Assembly (NCBI RefSeq): GCF_000283155.1
Contig: NW_004454163.1
Location: forward strand, 21,258,742-21,322,741
From: Ceratotherium simum simum
Lineage: Eukaryota > Chordata > Mammalia > Perissodactyla > Rhinocerotidae
Direction of reading: 5' to 3'
DNA length: 64,000 bases
In this document: in pieces, positions 1 to 10,629 of the stretch
How positions within the stretch are numbered: the first letter of the stretch is position 1
How the letters are laid out: each line of letters opens with the position of its first letter
Translations under genes and position numbers: made by a program
Notes under the pieces: generated by a model
The model's database searches: none
What the model was told of the DNA's origin: nothing
What the model saw: the letters and a program-made list of their open reading frames with translations, nothing else

Positions 1-927
1 AGCATCTGTTGCATATTCTGGGATAATTGTCATATGCATTCCCCTAATCATATTATACTTTGCTTTAAGTTTTGACTGGAGCCACCTCACAAATTCTAAT
101 GTCTCTCTGAATTGTTGTTTCAGTTGAGCTCTGTTTAATATTTACCAAAATGGTACCACTAGAAATGCTGCTAACTTTTTACTCCAATTTACTCTTCTGT
201 GATTTTAGAAAGAATTCTGGTCCTTTCAGTTGCTCCTCCATTTCTCTGCTGGCAAGATCAATAGTCTTTTTTTTTTTTTTTTAAAATTTTATTTATTTAT
301 TTTTTTCCCCCAAAGCCCCAGTAGATAGTTGTATGTCATAGCTGCACATCCTTCTAGTTGCTGTATGTGGGACGTAGCCTCAGCATGGCCGGAGAAGCGG
401 AACCCGGGATCTGAACCCGAGATCCGAACCCAGGCTGCCAGCAGCAGAGAGCGCGCACTCAACCACTAAGCCACGGGGCCGGCCCTCATCAATAGTCTTG
501 AACCAAGTGTTCAAGTTGATTTTGATGCATTTTCTCAACTGCTGATCTTTTTCAGGGTCCTACTAATCTCATTCTGAAATTTATCCAAAAGAATTCCTGG
601 GCCCCTTTATAGCAGATTTAGCTCCATTTTTTTTTTTTTTTTTTTTTTTTTTGCTGGACAATTTGGTCAATATAGATTTTCTAGGTCTTGTTGCTAGTCC
701 AAATGCCAAACCAGTGATCAAGGTCGACATCAACAGTAAGTCATTTCAGCTGAGGTAGAACATGGTCCACCACAAGAGAGAATTCTGTGCATCTCTTGTA
801 GAATCCAAAAACACTTCTTGTCTTGCGGGATTGTCCATTCCAGTTTCTGGACCTGTGTCTTTACAATGTTGATATTAATAAGTTTTTTGTCATTGTCTGT
901 CTCCTCTTCTGAAATTTCTTCACCCAC
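1..927. other. Unassigned stretch around an ERE
   Basis: Apart from the ERE at 267-487 I recognise no gene or repeat here. A 20-odd base poly-T run near 630-652 hints that part of it is a retro-inserted sequence lying on the minus strand. The minus strand can be read as acidic, lysine-rich peptide segments for short distances, but stops interrupt it within about 70 codons. It could be an old processed pseudogene or an unrecognised retroelement; no identity is claimed. Confidence 0.35.
267..487 (-). mobile_element. ERE SINE, short tail class
   Basis: Perissodactyl tRNA-derived SINE in reverse orientation: poly-T (the A tail) on the left, then the tail segment cagtagatagttgtatgtca, and the conserved head ending in ccacggggccggccc on the right. 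It is bounded by a perfect 12-bp target-site duplication atcaatagtctt at 257-268 and 488-499, so both ends are firm and the insertion is fairly young. The tail carries only the 'agaaggatgtgcaact...ctttgggg' type module. It has no coding capacity and moves using L1 machinery. Confidence 0.93.
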
Positions 928-1174
928 TTTTTTTTTTTTGGTGAGGAAGATTGGGCATGAGCTAACATTTGTTGCCAGTCTTCCTCTTTTTGCTGAGGAA
1001 GATTGGCCCTGAGCTAACATCTATGCCCATCTTCCTCCAGCTTATACATGGGATGCCACCACAGCATGGCTTGATGGGTGGTGTGTAGGTCTGCGCCTGG
1101 GATCTGAACCTGCAAACCCCTGGCTGTCGTAGTGGAGTGCACAAACTTAACCACTAGGCCACCGGCTGGGCCCC
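928..1174 (-). mobile_element. ERE SINE, gaggaaga tail class
   Basis: Reverse-oriented ERE: T run at 928-939, then two tandem tail units built on ggaagattggccctgagcta, a body with ccaccacagcatggcttgat, and the head ccaccggctgggcccc. The duplicated tail unit is typical of this ERE class. I see no clear target-site duplication. It lies 6 bp from the A tail of the L1 that begins at 1181. Confidence 0.9.
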
Positions 1175-1180
1175 ATCCCC

Positions 1181-2750
1181 TTTTTTTTTTTAATTCACCA
1201 AAGTCTGTACTTTCTTCAGATTTGCTTAGCTTTTTTGCCAATGTACTCTTTCTGATCCAGGATCCTATTCAGGATATCACATTATATTTAATTGATAAGT
1301 CTCCTTAGACTCTGATAGACTGTGGCAGCTTCTCTGACTTTCCTTGTTTTTGATGACCTTGACAATTTTGAGGAGTGTTGGTCAAGTCTTTTGTAGAATA
1401 GCCTTCAATTTGGATTTGTCTGATATTTTCCTCATGATTAGAATGGGGTATAGGTTTTGGGGAGGAAGACCACAGAAGAACAGACATTCTCATCACATGA
1501 TATAAGGGTACACACTATCAATTTGACTTCTCATTGTTGGTGTTGACCTGGATTACCTGGATAAGGTAGTGTTTGTCAGGTTTTTCCAGTACAAAGTTAC
1601 TCTTCCCCTCCCCTCTTCCTGTACTGTACTCCTTGGAAGGAAGTCATTTGTGCAGCCCACACTTAAGGAATAGAGAGTTACGCTTCATCTCATTGAGGTG
1701 TAATGTGTACATAAATTATTTGGAATCCTTCAACACAGCAGATCTGCCCCTTCTCCCTTAATTATGTATTTATTCAATCATTTATTTATATCAGTATGGA
1801 CCCATGCATATATATTTTATACTTTGGGCTATAATCCAATACTACTTTCTTTATTTTGGTGCTCAAATTATTCCAGCTTTGGCCATTGGGAGCTCTTGCA
1901 GCTGGCTCGTGTTCTATTGACATACCCCATCTTTGTGGGGTTGCTTTTTTCTTTAGCACTTCCTTACTTTCTGGCACTGTGATATGTTCCAGACTCATCT
2001 TCTGTATTTCCCTGAGCAGTCCAAGAATCAGCCATTTTTCCAATGAGGCCTGGTTTCTTTTATTGCAGAATTGTATTAGAAATCAAAATCTGGGGACCAG
2101 GTGTGCTGGCAGGGTGTTGTTTCTAATAGCCCATCTCAGCTGACAGAGCAAAAAAATATATATTTATATATAATAACCCATGTATATATACCTATTTATA
2201 AATATTTCTGTATTTAACAGCTATATCGATATTAGGCTAAATGTGAGTTCATACTGATGTCTCCAACTCTAATCCATTACCACATGGATCATTCTAGACT
2301 TCTCTCCTTCTTGTCCATAATCTCCCATTCCAACAGTGAGAAATCTGGCGCTCACCATCTGTCATTCATCTACTTAGTTGTTCAGTGCTAGTACACATGT
2401 ATAGCAATATCAGAATTGTTAACTCACATTCCACTGGGGAAAACTTTATCCACTAGAATACAGTGCTTATATACAGTTTCTTTTGCCTTTAGTCTTACAG
2501 TCTCTGGCTCATTACCAAGTTGCTTCAGTCAGCATCTCCCCGCCCCCACCATCACTGAAGTTATTTCATATATTTGTAATACAGTTAGATTGTTTTTTCA
2601 CATTCTGTATTTCATCCTGTGATCCCCTGGCTCCCTTAATGATTTTTAAATATCTGTCTTCATTCAATTTTATATTAACTACTGTACAACCTATCAAAAT
2701 ACTGCTAATTTTCTATACATTTGTATACTGATATTGTCGGCCTTCTCGGG
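1181..2750 (-). mobile_element. Old L1-type LINE, non-coding 3' part
   Basis: The plus strand is T-rich and matches the familiar mammalian L1 3' region in reverse, with landmarks such as cttgtttttgatgaccttga, cctcatgattagaatggggt and tggggaggaagaccacagaa. A T run at 1181-1191 marks its A tail. A second, more diverged copy lies at 60385-61815 in the same orientation. There is no open reading frame of note. An AT-rich tract at 2146-2205 lies inside it. The upstream limit near 2750 is approximate, and the subfamily (L1M versus HAL1-like) is not settled. Confidence 0.65.
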
Positions 2751-2927
2751 CACAAACCCACATACATGTTAATACTTCTTTACCTGAAATATCAAATACA
2801 AAGTATATACTCTTTGTAATAATCAGTGCTCTTAGTTGTAGACAAGAGAATCTACTCTGGCTAGTTAAAGATATAATATTAACAGTAGTAATAATAATGG
2901 CAGCAACAACAATAATATAATATATAG

Positions 2928-3145
2928 TAATGACTAACATTAATGTGTTTACTCTGTGTCAGACTTCATTCTAAATGCTTTACCCGTATTAATTCCTTTA
3001 CACCTGACAACAGCCCTGTGACATAGCTACCTATTTGCTCCATTTTTCAGGTTAGGAAACTGATGCATAAGACAGTTAGGTAACTTGCCTGAGATCACAC
3101 AATTAGTAAGTGATAGAGCTGGGATTGCAGCCCAGGCTGCTTTCT
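2928..3145 (-). mobile_element. MIR SINE
   Basis: Reverse-oriented MIR: tttactctgtgtcagacttc, then ccatttttcaggttaggaaa, then taacttgcctgagatcacac and gagctgggattgcagccca, in the order expected for the MIR core read backwards. Diverged, with no target-site duplication visible. Confidence 0.85.
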
Positions 3146-3149
3146 CTAA

Positions 3150-3570
3150 CTCCTGGAGTCATCAGAAGGGTTAGAGAAACAACCCTAGGCTGATTTCCAG
3201 AACAATTCTTGGAAATACCCTGCAGAACCGGCCTGGTGAAGGAGCTGTTGTTGCTGCTGATCCCAGGACTGCACTGCCCCAGCCATGATCAGAAAGTGGC
3301 CCCCACTTTCAATCATAGAAACATGTGGCTTCTGCCGCCGCCCGAGGCTGCAAAAGAGAAGTCCCATACCTGCCCATTTCCTCACTTCCAAATCAAAGGC
3401 TCTTACAGGTGGGTCTGATTGCAGGAACTCAAATCACACGTCTGAACCTTAGTACGCCAGAAGGCAAGACTTGTATTTATTATATTAGGGCCATCATAAT
3501 CTTTGTGCTGTTTGAAAGGGGTAATTATCTTTGTAATCAGCCAAGCATTAAGAATATAATAAAACATAAT
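3150..3570. other. Unassigned unique-looking stretch
   Basis: Moderate-GC sequence containing gccgccgcccgaggctgc near 3338. Short frames on both strands end within 70-120 codons and show no recognisable domain. I see no repeat signature. Confidence 0.4.
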
Positions 3571-3574
3571 GTGT

Positions 3575-4480
3575 GTCTTTTTATTAAGACTTTATTATCA
3601 AATGTGTCTTTTGCAAATATTTTCTCCCAGTCTGTGGCTTGTCTTCTCATTCTCTTGGAATTGCCTTTCATAGAGCAAACATTTTAATTTTAATGAAGTC
3701 TACTTATCAATTATTTCTTTCATGGATTGTCCTGTTGGTGTTGTATCTAAAAAGGCACCACCATACCCAAGGTCTTCTAGGTTTTATCCTATATTATCTT
3801 CCAGGAGTTTTGTAGTTTTGCATTTTACATTTAGATCTATGATCTATATTGAGTTAACTTTTGTGAAAAGTGTAAGGTGTGTGTCTAGATTCATTTTTTG
3901 TCATGCGGATGTCCAGTTGTTCAAGGACAATATGTCAAACAGACTATCTTTGCTCTATTGTATTGTCTTTGTTCCTTTGTCAAAGATCCGTTGACTGTAT
4001 ATATGTGGGTCTATTTCTGGGATCCTTATTCCATTCCATTGATTTATTTGTCCCTTCTTTCGCCAATACCACACTGTCTTGATTACTTTAGCTTTATAGT
4101 AAGTCTTGAAGCCAGATAGTATCAGTCCTCCAAGTTTCTTCTTCTCCTTCATTATTGTGTTGGCTGTTCTGGGTCTTTTGCCTCTCCATATAAACTTTAG
4201 AATTAGTTTGTCTATATCCACAAAACAACTTGCTGAGATTTTGATTGAGATTGCATTGAATCTATACATCAAGTTGGGAAGAATTGACATCTTGACAATA
4301 TTAAATCTTCCTATCCATGAACATGGAATATCTCTCCATTTATTTAGTTCCTCTTTGATTTTGTTCACCAAAGTTTTATAGTTTTCCTCATATTGATCTT
4401 GTAGATATTTTGTTAGATTTATATCTAAATATTTCATTTTGGGGGGGTGCTAATGTAAATGGTATTGTGTTTTTAAAAAC
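3575..4480 (-). mobile_element. L1 LINE, ORF2 C-terminal segment
   Basis: Truncated L1 in reverse orientation. The plus strand reads through the known L1 ORF2 landscape backwards: tttgcaaatattttctccca, ccattccattgatttatttg, ttccccagctttg-like tracts, and cttcctatccatgaacatgg. Neither a 5' end nor a poly-A tail is present, so it is an internal fragment. The reading frame in its upstream half remains open (separate entry at 3955-4437). Confidence 0.9.
3955..4437 (-). pseudogene. L1 ORF2 remnant, post-RT region
   Basis: A 160-codon uninterrupted minus-strand frame matching the region of L1 ORF2 protein downstream of the reverse-transcriptase core. Recognisable motifs are WRDIPCSWIGRFNIVKMSIL near residues 34-53, a YRFNAI block just after, and KFIWRGKRPR near residues 80-90. 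It lacks the endonuclease and the RT catalytic core and is flanked by frame-broken L1 sequence, so it cannot encode a working protein. Its openness over this length reflects a moderately young L1 rather than selection. Confidence 0.88.
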
Positions 4481-4484
4481 AAAA

Positions 4485-4615
4485 TGTTTTTAATTATTCA
4501 TAACAACCCTAGTTCTAGATGAGGAAACCAAGGCACACAGATGTAAGATAAATTTTCCAAGATCATACAGCTCCTGAATGGAGAAGCCAGGTTTTCAACT
4601 CACACAGTCTGTAAG
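4485..4615 (-). mobile_element. MIR SINE fragment
   Basis: Reverse MIR core: agatgaggaaaccaaggcac, then ttccaagatcatacagctcc and agccaggttttcaactcaca. Only the core and part of the head survive. Confidence 0.75.
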
Positions 4616-4619
4616 AATT

Positions 4620-5850
4620 TGAGCACTCAGCAATCCTGCCTCTCTATAGCTATTTTTCTAGATGGTAAAGTAATGCAAAATAATGTTTGGAGAGGAGAAT
4701 TGGCATTTATTCTGTTAGATTTATTCCTGGTAGATTAGCTGCTTCAGCTGAGTCCTGTCTCCCAAACTCATAAGCCCATAGACACTACCTCCTAGACTCA
4801 GCACCACCCCAGGCCTGGTACTACACTTTCTTAGCTTGAGAGCATGACCTGTAGACAGGCAGATCATGGAGGGGGCCTCTTACAGCTTCTTGGCCACTGT
4901 GGCTTCTGCTTCTACAGTTCTGGCCACCTACTATGAAGCACTTTAAAACACTCCAAGTGCTTTAAAGTTGTAAAACTTATCATAACTAGCAATAATTTGG
5001 GGAAAACAGAGGTGGTGTCTCATTACTTTTGGCTTTCTCTGTAGTATATGTGCATTTGCAAGCAGTAGTTCCTCAATCACTCCTTAATACACAAGTGAAT
5101 TAAAAAAAATGAATTCATGAACTGGGGCTGCAGCCTTCTGCAGGCTGTAATTCTCCTGAGGCCTCTCCTGGCCAATCTTGAGTTAACTTCCCGGGAGACG
5201 TAGATGAGGCTACTGCAGAATCAATAAATGGAGAAGGAAGTGAATAGTCTCATAAGATTTGCTGTCCCTTAGTCCCTGCACGAGGCTTAGAAGTCAGCTG
5301 GGAGTAAGATCTTACGCAATTATCCATATATGAATTATTCAGTTTTGTGAATAATTCCTTATTCACATACCTTATTTAGCTGGCTTCTACCTTGTGGTCT
5401 TTTGCGCTGCCTTCTTCCCATCAGCTGCTGTGTGCCTAGGGAATACTAACCAATCACCTTATTGATCTCAGTGAAGCGCAATCAGGAAGAAAGTTTGCTG
5501 ACTGCAAAACCTACGCAGCATTAAGTAGCCAAATATAAATGAATTTTGGGTTACCCTGTTTTGGACTAGCCTGTGCCACTGCACACCCCAACTCCCCTCC
5601 CCTGCATGAATAACCTGCACGTTATCTAAGGCACTGTGCAGAGGGGTCCTCTTAAGCGGACTCTAATGCAAAGCACATTTTATAGGGCTGCCCTCTTCCA
5701 TCTGACTCTACTCTCTCCTCCCTTTGCACTTCTCCACTCCCTTCCAGCTCCAGGGGACGATTCTTTGGAGTGTAGCAAAGGTGATATATTCTCCTTTGGA
5801 CAAGGACAAGGCCAGATTAAAACTTTTACAGGCCATGTACATTAAAATAT
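4620..5850. other. Unassigned stretch, no gene seen
   Basis: Ordinary-composition sequence. Frames are short and overlap on both strands. I see no SINE, LINE or LTR signature I can name. Confidence 0.4.
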
Positions 5851-5854
5851 ACTC

Positions 5855-6296
5855 CATGGTTGATTGTATTATTGTTCCCAAGTCTTTGTCTCTCCTTCCC
5901 AATAAAGGATATACAGACACCCATGGCCACATGACTTGTGGTCTTCCTGTGGGAGCAATTTGCTCCCTTCCCTTGCTTGGCCATGTGATGTGCTTTGGCC
6001 AATGGAATGTGGGCAGAGAGCCAAGTGCCTGTGTGAGCAGAAGTTCTAAGAGCCGCTATAGATTCCACCAGTTCTCTTGATCTTTTCCCTCTTCCATGAG
6101 TACGACATGTCCCCAAAAGGGGCTGCTTCTTCAGCCTGGGTCCCAGAAAGAGAAGATATGGGGACCAGGGCTGGACAGAACCATAGCAAGGGACCTATAG
6201 CTCACAACAATTAGTCTGAGCAAGAAATAAATGCTTTTTATTGTAAGGCACAGGAATTTGAGGGTTCTTATTGCAGTAAAACTAAACTGATACTCC
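5855..6296 (+). mobile_element. MLT1-type MaLR LTR
   Basis: Solo-LTR-like sequence with typical MaLR landmarks: ggccacatgacttgtggtct, then ctttggccaatggaatgtgg, and a 3' end with gagcaagaaataaatgcttt (AATAAA signal near 6226) followed by the terminal attgcagtaaaactaaactg. No internal retroviral region is attached. Family level is inferred from memory of MLT1 consensus; both borders are approximate. Confidence 0.7.
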
Positions 6297-6950
6297 CATA
6301 TATAACTCAAAGTAAGAACTATACTAAAGATTAGGGATAGCCAACAAATTGTGATTTCCATCCCGCACAATGATTACTTTGATGGCTTATTGAGAATCAT
6401 CTAATATCAATTTATTTCCAAAATTTGTCTCCTCATTTTGTTATAGTCTCCCTGTGTGGGGTACAAGCACGAGTTCAGTCTCCTTCTTGGGTTATCTTGA
6501 AGAAATTCTGGTTAAGTGGAGAAAAGGAACCCTTCTGGGGAAGTCAGGATACCCAATGTCTTACAAATATTAATCAGCTCTGTGTGATTTTTGGCAAGTA
6601 ATAAAACCTGTTGCTCAGATGTTTCTTCTTTGAAGGAAGTAGCTTAGACCAAATAACTTAAGACTGGATTCAGCTATAAAATGTACCAGGTTTGGGGGGA
6701 CCAATAAATAATGTCCCATTTCCCTATCCATGTTTGGAACCTGTTGTAACAGAGCCACATTCTGGAATTATAGACAATGGAGATCAAAATAGTTAAGTCA
6801 CCCTTCCTGCCTTCTGTTGGGGATAGTGAGTTAGTGTAGACAGAGGCAGGAGTGCTCCTCTGTGGGGGCGGGGTCTCTTCACATGGGAACATGCATCACT
6901 GGGAAAAGAGGTTTCCCACAAGAGGATTCTGAGTCCATGATTCTAAAGCA
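6297..6950. other. Unassigned stretch
   Basis: No gene or repeat recognised; only short shadow frames. Confidence 0.4.
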
Positions 6951-6954
6951 GGTA

Positions 6955-7180
6955 CAGAGCAGAGTGGAAAGGACACATGGTGAGACCTGTGCTTTCAACC
7001 CAGATCCATCACTCACTTCTGCAATCCCAGACAGGTCGATTCACCTCTGAGGCTTCGGTTTTCCCCTCTGAAAAATGTAGATAGTCATACCTGCACTACC
7101 TACCAGATAGAGTTGTTCTGTGAATCCAATGAGATAACATGTGTGGGAAAATTTTGAAAGTTATTAAGCACTAGTGTTAT
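6955..7180 (+). mobile_element. MIR SINE
   Basis: Forward MIR: cagatccatcactcacttct (the 'tctgccacttact' block), tcacctctgaggcttcggtt, ctctgaaaaatgtagatagt, then agttgttctgtgaatccaat and the 3' ttattaagcactagtgttat. Nearly the full core plus 3' half is present. Confidence 0.82.
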
Positions 7181-7261
7181 AATCATATAGTAATGTAAGG
7201 TTGAAGTAGAAAGCACATGCTATTGAATCATGGAAATTAGGGAATGTATTGTATTTCTAGC

Positions 7262-7330
7262 CCAATTTTTGCTTTACTAACAAGAAACTGAAGCAGAGGG
7301 TTGAGGCAGTTTTCTGAATGTCACACAAAG
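7262..7330 (-). mobile_element. MIR fragment
   Basis: A short reverse MIR core piece (acaagaaactgaagcagagg ... ctgaatgtcacacaaagg), about 70 bp. Opposite orientation to the MIR just upstream, so a separate insertion. Confidence 0.5.
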
Positions 7331-7599
7331 GTTCTGGACCCCTGTCAGGGCACTTTTACCACACCATCATGTAAATGGTTCCTGAGTCGTATCTATTCCT
7401 GGACACTGAGTCTACTACAGTGCCACTGAGCTGTGTAGTCATTATTCCTTGGCCAGGGACGTGCATTGTTGCTTTTGGTGCTTTCCTCCTTTGCAGTGAT
7501 GTGGGTGGGGCTAACTCTGGCTGGAATGCTACCAAGGATAAGTCAGCAGCAGGACAGCCACGAGCCCCCCGAGGCTCTGCATTCACCCAGATCCCCACA

Positions 7600-7900
7600 T
7601 GCTCTTGGCGTTGCCATCAATTTAGTATTTTCCAAAGTGCATTCCTCAGATTGTCAGTTTCCCAAGATAGTCCACTCTTAAAAGGTGTCTGTGTTTAAAT
7701 TAGTCTGGGAAACACCGATGTGCAATCCCCTTATGGAGAGGGACAATGACCAATAACATGACAAAGTCCTTAAAAGTCCCATAGCAAACATAGGTTGTTT
7801 ATTATTTACTGTTATGGAACCCAGGATTCCAAATGTATTTAGCATTGAAACACTTTTTTTCAAGGAACACCTACCAACATCCCGATTTCTTGTGGTGAAT
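7600..7900. other. Possible old hAT-like DNA element
   Basis: Contains ttccaaagtgcattcctcag and taaattagtctgggaaacac, resembling the 'ttcccaaagtgtgttcc...tttgggaaacactgg' ends of Charlie-type elements. The similarity is weak, no target-site duplication is seen and the family is not assigned. The rest of 7340-7955 is unassigned. Confidence 0.3.
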
Positions 7901-7957
7901 GATCTAATCTTCAAACCCTACCCCCTATATGTGGAGGTGTGAGGAGACTTCTCAACG

Positions 7958-8130
7958 CAGGCTATGCATTAGAACCACCTGGGAAGCTTTTAAAACTCCT
8001 GATACCCAGGTTGCCCCCAAACCAATTAAATCCACATCTCTGGGGGTGGGTCCCAGGCATCAGTACTTTATAAAGCTCCCCACTCAAGTGGTTCCAATGT
8101 AAGGCCAAGGCTGAGACCCATTGGGTTAGA
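7958..8130 (+). mobile_element. MER20 hAT-Charlie element
   Basis: Non-autonomous hAT fossil: ctatgcattagaaccacctg, gggaagcttttaaaactcct, ccaattaaatccacatctct, gggggtgggtcccaggcatc, agtactttataaagctcccc in the exact MER20 order. The left end is damaged; the right end lies near gctgagacccattgg. No transposase. Confidence 0.88.
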
Positions 8131-8299
8131 GGAAATCACTTTGGCAATGACATTCATTGTCATAGCTTGCCATGGTCAGGTGAGTTAGCCTTTCACATAA
8201 TAAGGCCAGGCTGATTATTTCATAAAAATAGGAATAATGTAGAATTTTCATTGACTAAGTAGAAATGTCTACTGAAGGAAACTATTAGTTGCAGAAGCT

Positions 8300-8500
8300 T
8301 AAATGGTGTACAAGCACACGTTCCAACCACTTTACGTATATTATCTCATTTAATTCTCTGCACAACCTTATGGGGTATGCATTTTTAATCACCATTTTAC
8401 AGATGAAGAAACTGAAGCACGGGGATGGGGTTTAATCTACTTAATGAAGAACCCGCCCACCTAATAAGTGGAAAAGCTGGGATTTGAATTGGGGTGGGCT
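8300..8500 (-). mobile_element. MIR SINE
   Basis: Reverse MIR: ttatctcatttaattctctg, acaaccttatggggtatgca, ccattttacagatgaagaaa, ctgaagcacgg, then taagtggaaaagctgggatt. Well preserved core. Confidence 0.88.
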
Positions 8501-9190
8501 CGCTCCCAAATCCCTAACTAATCCTATGCTCCTCCTGGGTGGTGAGATGAGACTGGTTGCAGAAACCTTAAGAAAACATGAGTTGCAGCTCAGATGGGGA
8601 GCCTCAACTTATGCCCCCACCCAGCCACTTGTCTTCAGGTCCATGAACTGGACAGAGCTCAGTCTCCATCCTCCCTACGCTTTGAAGCCCAGCAAACAGA
8701 GACCAGAACTCAGCCTTCTTCTCCTGGGGGATCAACAGAAAACTGGGCAGGAGAGCAAAGCCCCCAAATTTAATGCAAACACTGGAGCTGAAGTATCTGT
8801 AAGATACCTGGAATCAGGAGTTGTGGGAGGACATGAGTAATTAGAGGAGACTTGTAGAGGAGTGGGAAGCACATCTGATCAGTAACGGGAACTGAAGAAT
8901 AGAACAGAAGAATCAGGAGGGAAAGGGAAAGAACTGCAAGCCACGCAGGGGTACATGTCAGAAGAGCTTGGCACAGCCACTGAGCCTCTCTACAGCGAAA
9001 GGTTCACCTCTGCCCCGAGGGAAGGGCAGGTGACACGGTACCTAGAAGAGTGAGGGCATGAGCGAGTTCCACAGTCTACTGGTGACTTTAAAGGACCAAG
9101 TATTGGGCTGTAAGGAGGAGCTCTCTGCGGACAGCTACCCATCAGAGAAACAGTCAAGTCAACCCCCATCTCCCCTCCACCCAGAGAGAT
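8501..9190. other. Unassigned stretch
   Basis: Moderate GC. A 118-codon plus frame at 8484-8840 begins inside the MIR and shows no domain, so I read it as chance. No repeat recognised. Confidence 0.4.
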
Positions 9191-9191
9191 A

Positions 9192-9318
9192 ACTAGGGTC
9201 AAATCACCCGGAGGGCTTGTTATACCACACATCACTGCTCCCACCCCTGGAGTTTCTGAGTCAGTAGGTCTGGGGAGGGCCAGAGATTTTGCATTTCCAA
9301 CAAGCTCCCATGATGGGG
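9192..9318 (+). mobile_element. MER5A hAT-Charlie fragment
   Basis: MER5A in forward sense: tcacccggagggcttgttat, gagtttctgagtcagtaggt, ctggggagggccagagattt, tgcatttccaacaagctccc. The left end and right third are missing. Confidence 0.85.
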
Positions 9319-9319
9319 A

Positions 9320-10380
9320 GAGAACAGTTGAGCCTGAGATGTCCCTGCGGGGTGAGGTGGAGAGGAGGGGTCTGCCATTTGGAATATACTTTCGAAGAAG
9401 CCTCTCCAGTCCAGTCCTGCTTTCATGTCTCTTCTGAGCTTCACCTCATGGGTCTCCAAGTCACCCTGTGCTTTAGGAGTCTTACCAGTAAAAATGCCTC
9501 CTTTCCTTCACTGGAAATCTTTCCATTCCCTAAGAAGCCTATCAACAAGACTCTGCATCACAAGCACCTTGTCCCTCCTGACAGCCACCGAATGTCTGGC
9601 TGTGGCTGGCTCAGGAGAGTTGCAGTTTAGGAACCAGCACCTCTTTCCGGGGGGAATTTTAGCCTGAACATAGGGACTGTGACTAAACCCCAGTCCCTTC
9701 CACAGGCCCGCCCCTTGAAGATCAGAGGGATTATGCAAATGAAGCCCCAAGACCTGCCTTCACCATCTCAGAGTTCCCCCAGGCAAGTAGGTAAATGAGA
9801 CTGAAATAGTGACCCTGGTTTACAAATATAAAGTCAAAGTCAGCTTCATTTATTCTGTGCTGTTTTTCTCTGCCTGCCTTCTTACCTCAGTCTCCCCGCC
9901 TGGAAAAGACACGTGTTTGGTTTTATGCACCAAGCAACTATAATGATGCCCACTTAGGCAGCTGCTAGTTAAGAATCATGTTACATTATTGTTCCCTACA
10001 CTGTGCTATACACAAAAAACATATGTCAGTGGGCTTTGAGAGTAGGCAGGAGGCCTGAAGGGAATAGCCTCAAATGGCGGAGGCAGAATGGAAAATCTGC
10101 ACCCTTGCTCATCCTAGAGTTCCTAATTTGTAGTTTATCATTCAGGATGCTCCACCTTTCAGATGCAATTTAAAGCAGACAACCTGAAATTAAAACAAAG
10201 GAATAAACAACTGAAGGATGTATCCTTTGCCTTCCCCAGTGTGGAAGCGATGACTTGTACCAGTGTCCCCTAAGCCTCCAGGATGATTGGGAGGGAAGCA
10301 GGCGGGTGATGCTGGCTGATTCACATATTTACAGCCACACTGCTGCTGCACATGGAGGAGCGGGTATTTGCTTCCATCAG
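9320..10380. other. Unassigned stretch
   Basis: Frames up to 113 codons overlap on opposite strands with no recognisable domain. No repeat signature was seen. Confidence 0.4.
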
Positions 10381-10384
10381 TGTT

Positions 10385-10625
10385 CTTGGTCGTTTTTACA
10401 TACAGGGACATAATACATACAAAGGGCCTACTTATTCCCCTGGCACTCTGTGAGGCACTGCGTATACATATCCCATTCAATCTTTACACTATCCGTGAGG
10501 AAAGTATTATTAGTTCCATTTGCCAGCAGAAGAAGCAGAAGTTTAAAGGGCTGGGGAACTTGCTCAAGGTCACAGCTAGTGAGCTGCAGAACCTGGACTC
10601 GAGGTCCTATAGACTTCAGGCCATT
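10385..10625 (-). mobile_element. MIR SINE
   Basis: Reverse MIR: gtgaggcactgcgtatacat, cccattcaatctttacacta, gttccatttgccagcagaag, ctggggaacttgctcaaggt, cacagctagtgagctgcaga. Diverged but long. Confidence 0.82.
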
Positions 10626-10629
10626 TGCG

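Noticed and set aside
818..1241. Small protein frames on both strands near 1 kb
   Set aside because: They run through an ERE and an L1 3' end. The lysine/serine-rich peptide at 1180-1241 on the minus strand is L1 tail sequence, not a gene.
5855..6296. AATAAA near 6226 as the 3' end of a host gene
   Set aside because: The signal belongs to an MLT1-type LTR. The same signal is found at the equivalent place in the LTRs at 36982 and 40690.
8484..8840. 118-codon plus frame
   Set aside because: It begins inside a MIR and has no domain or codon pattern supporting coding.
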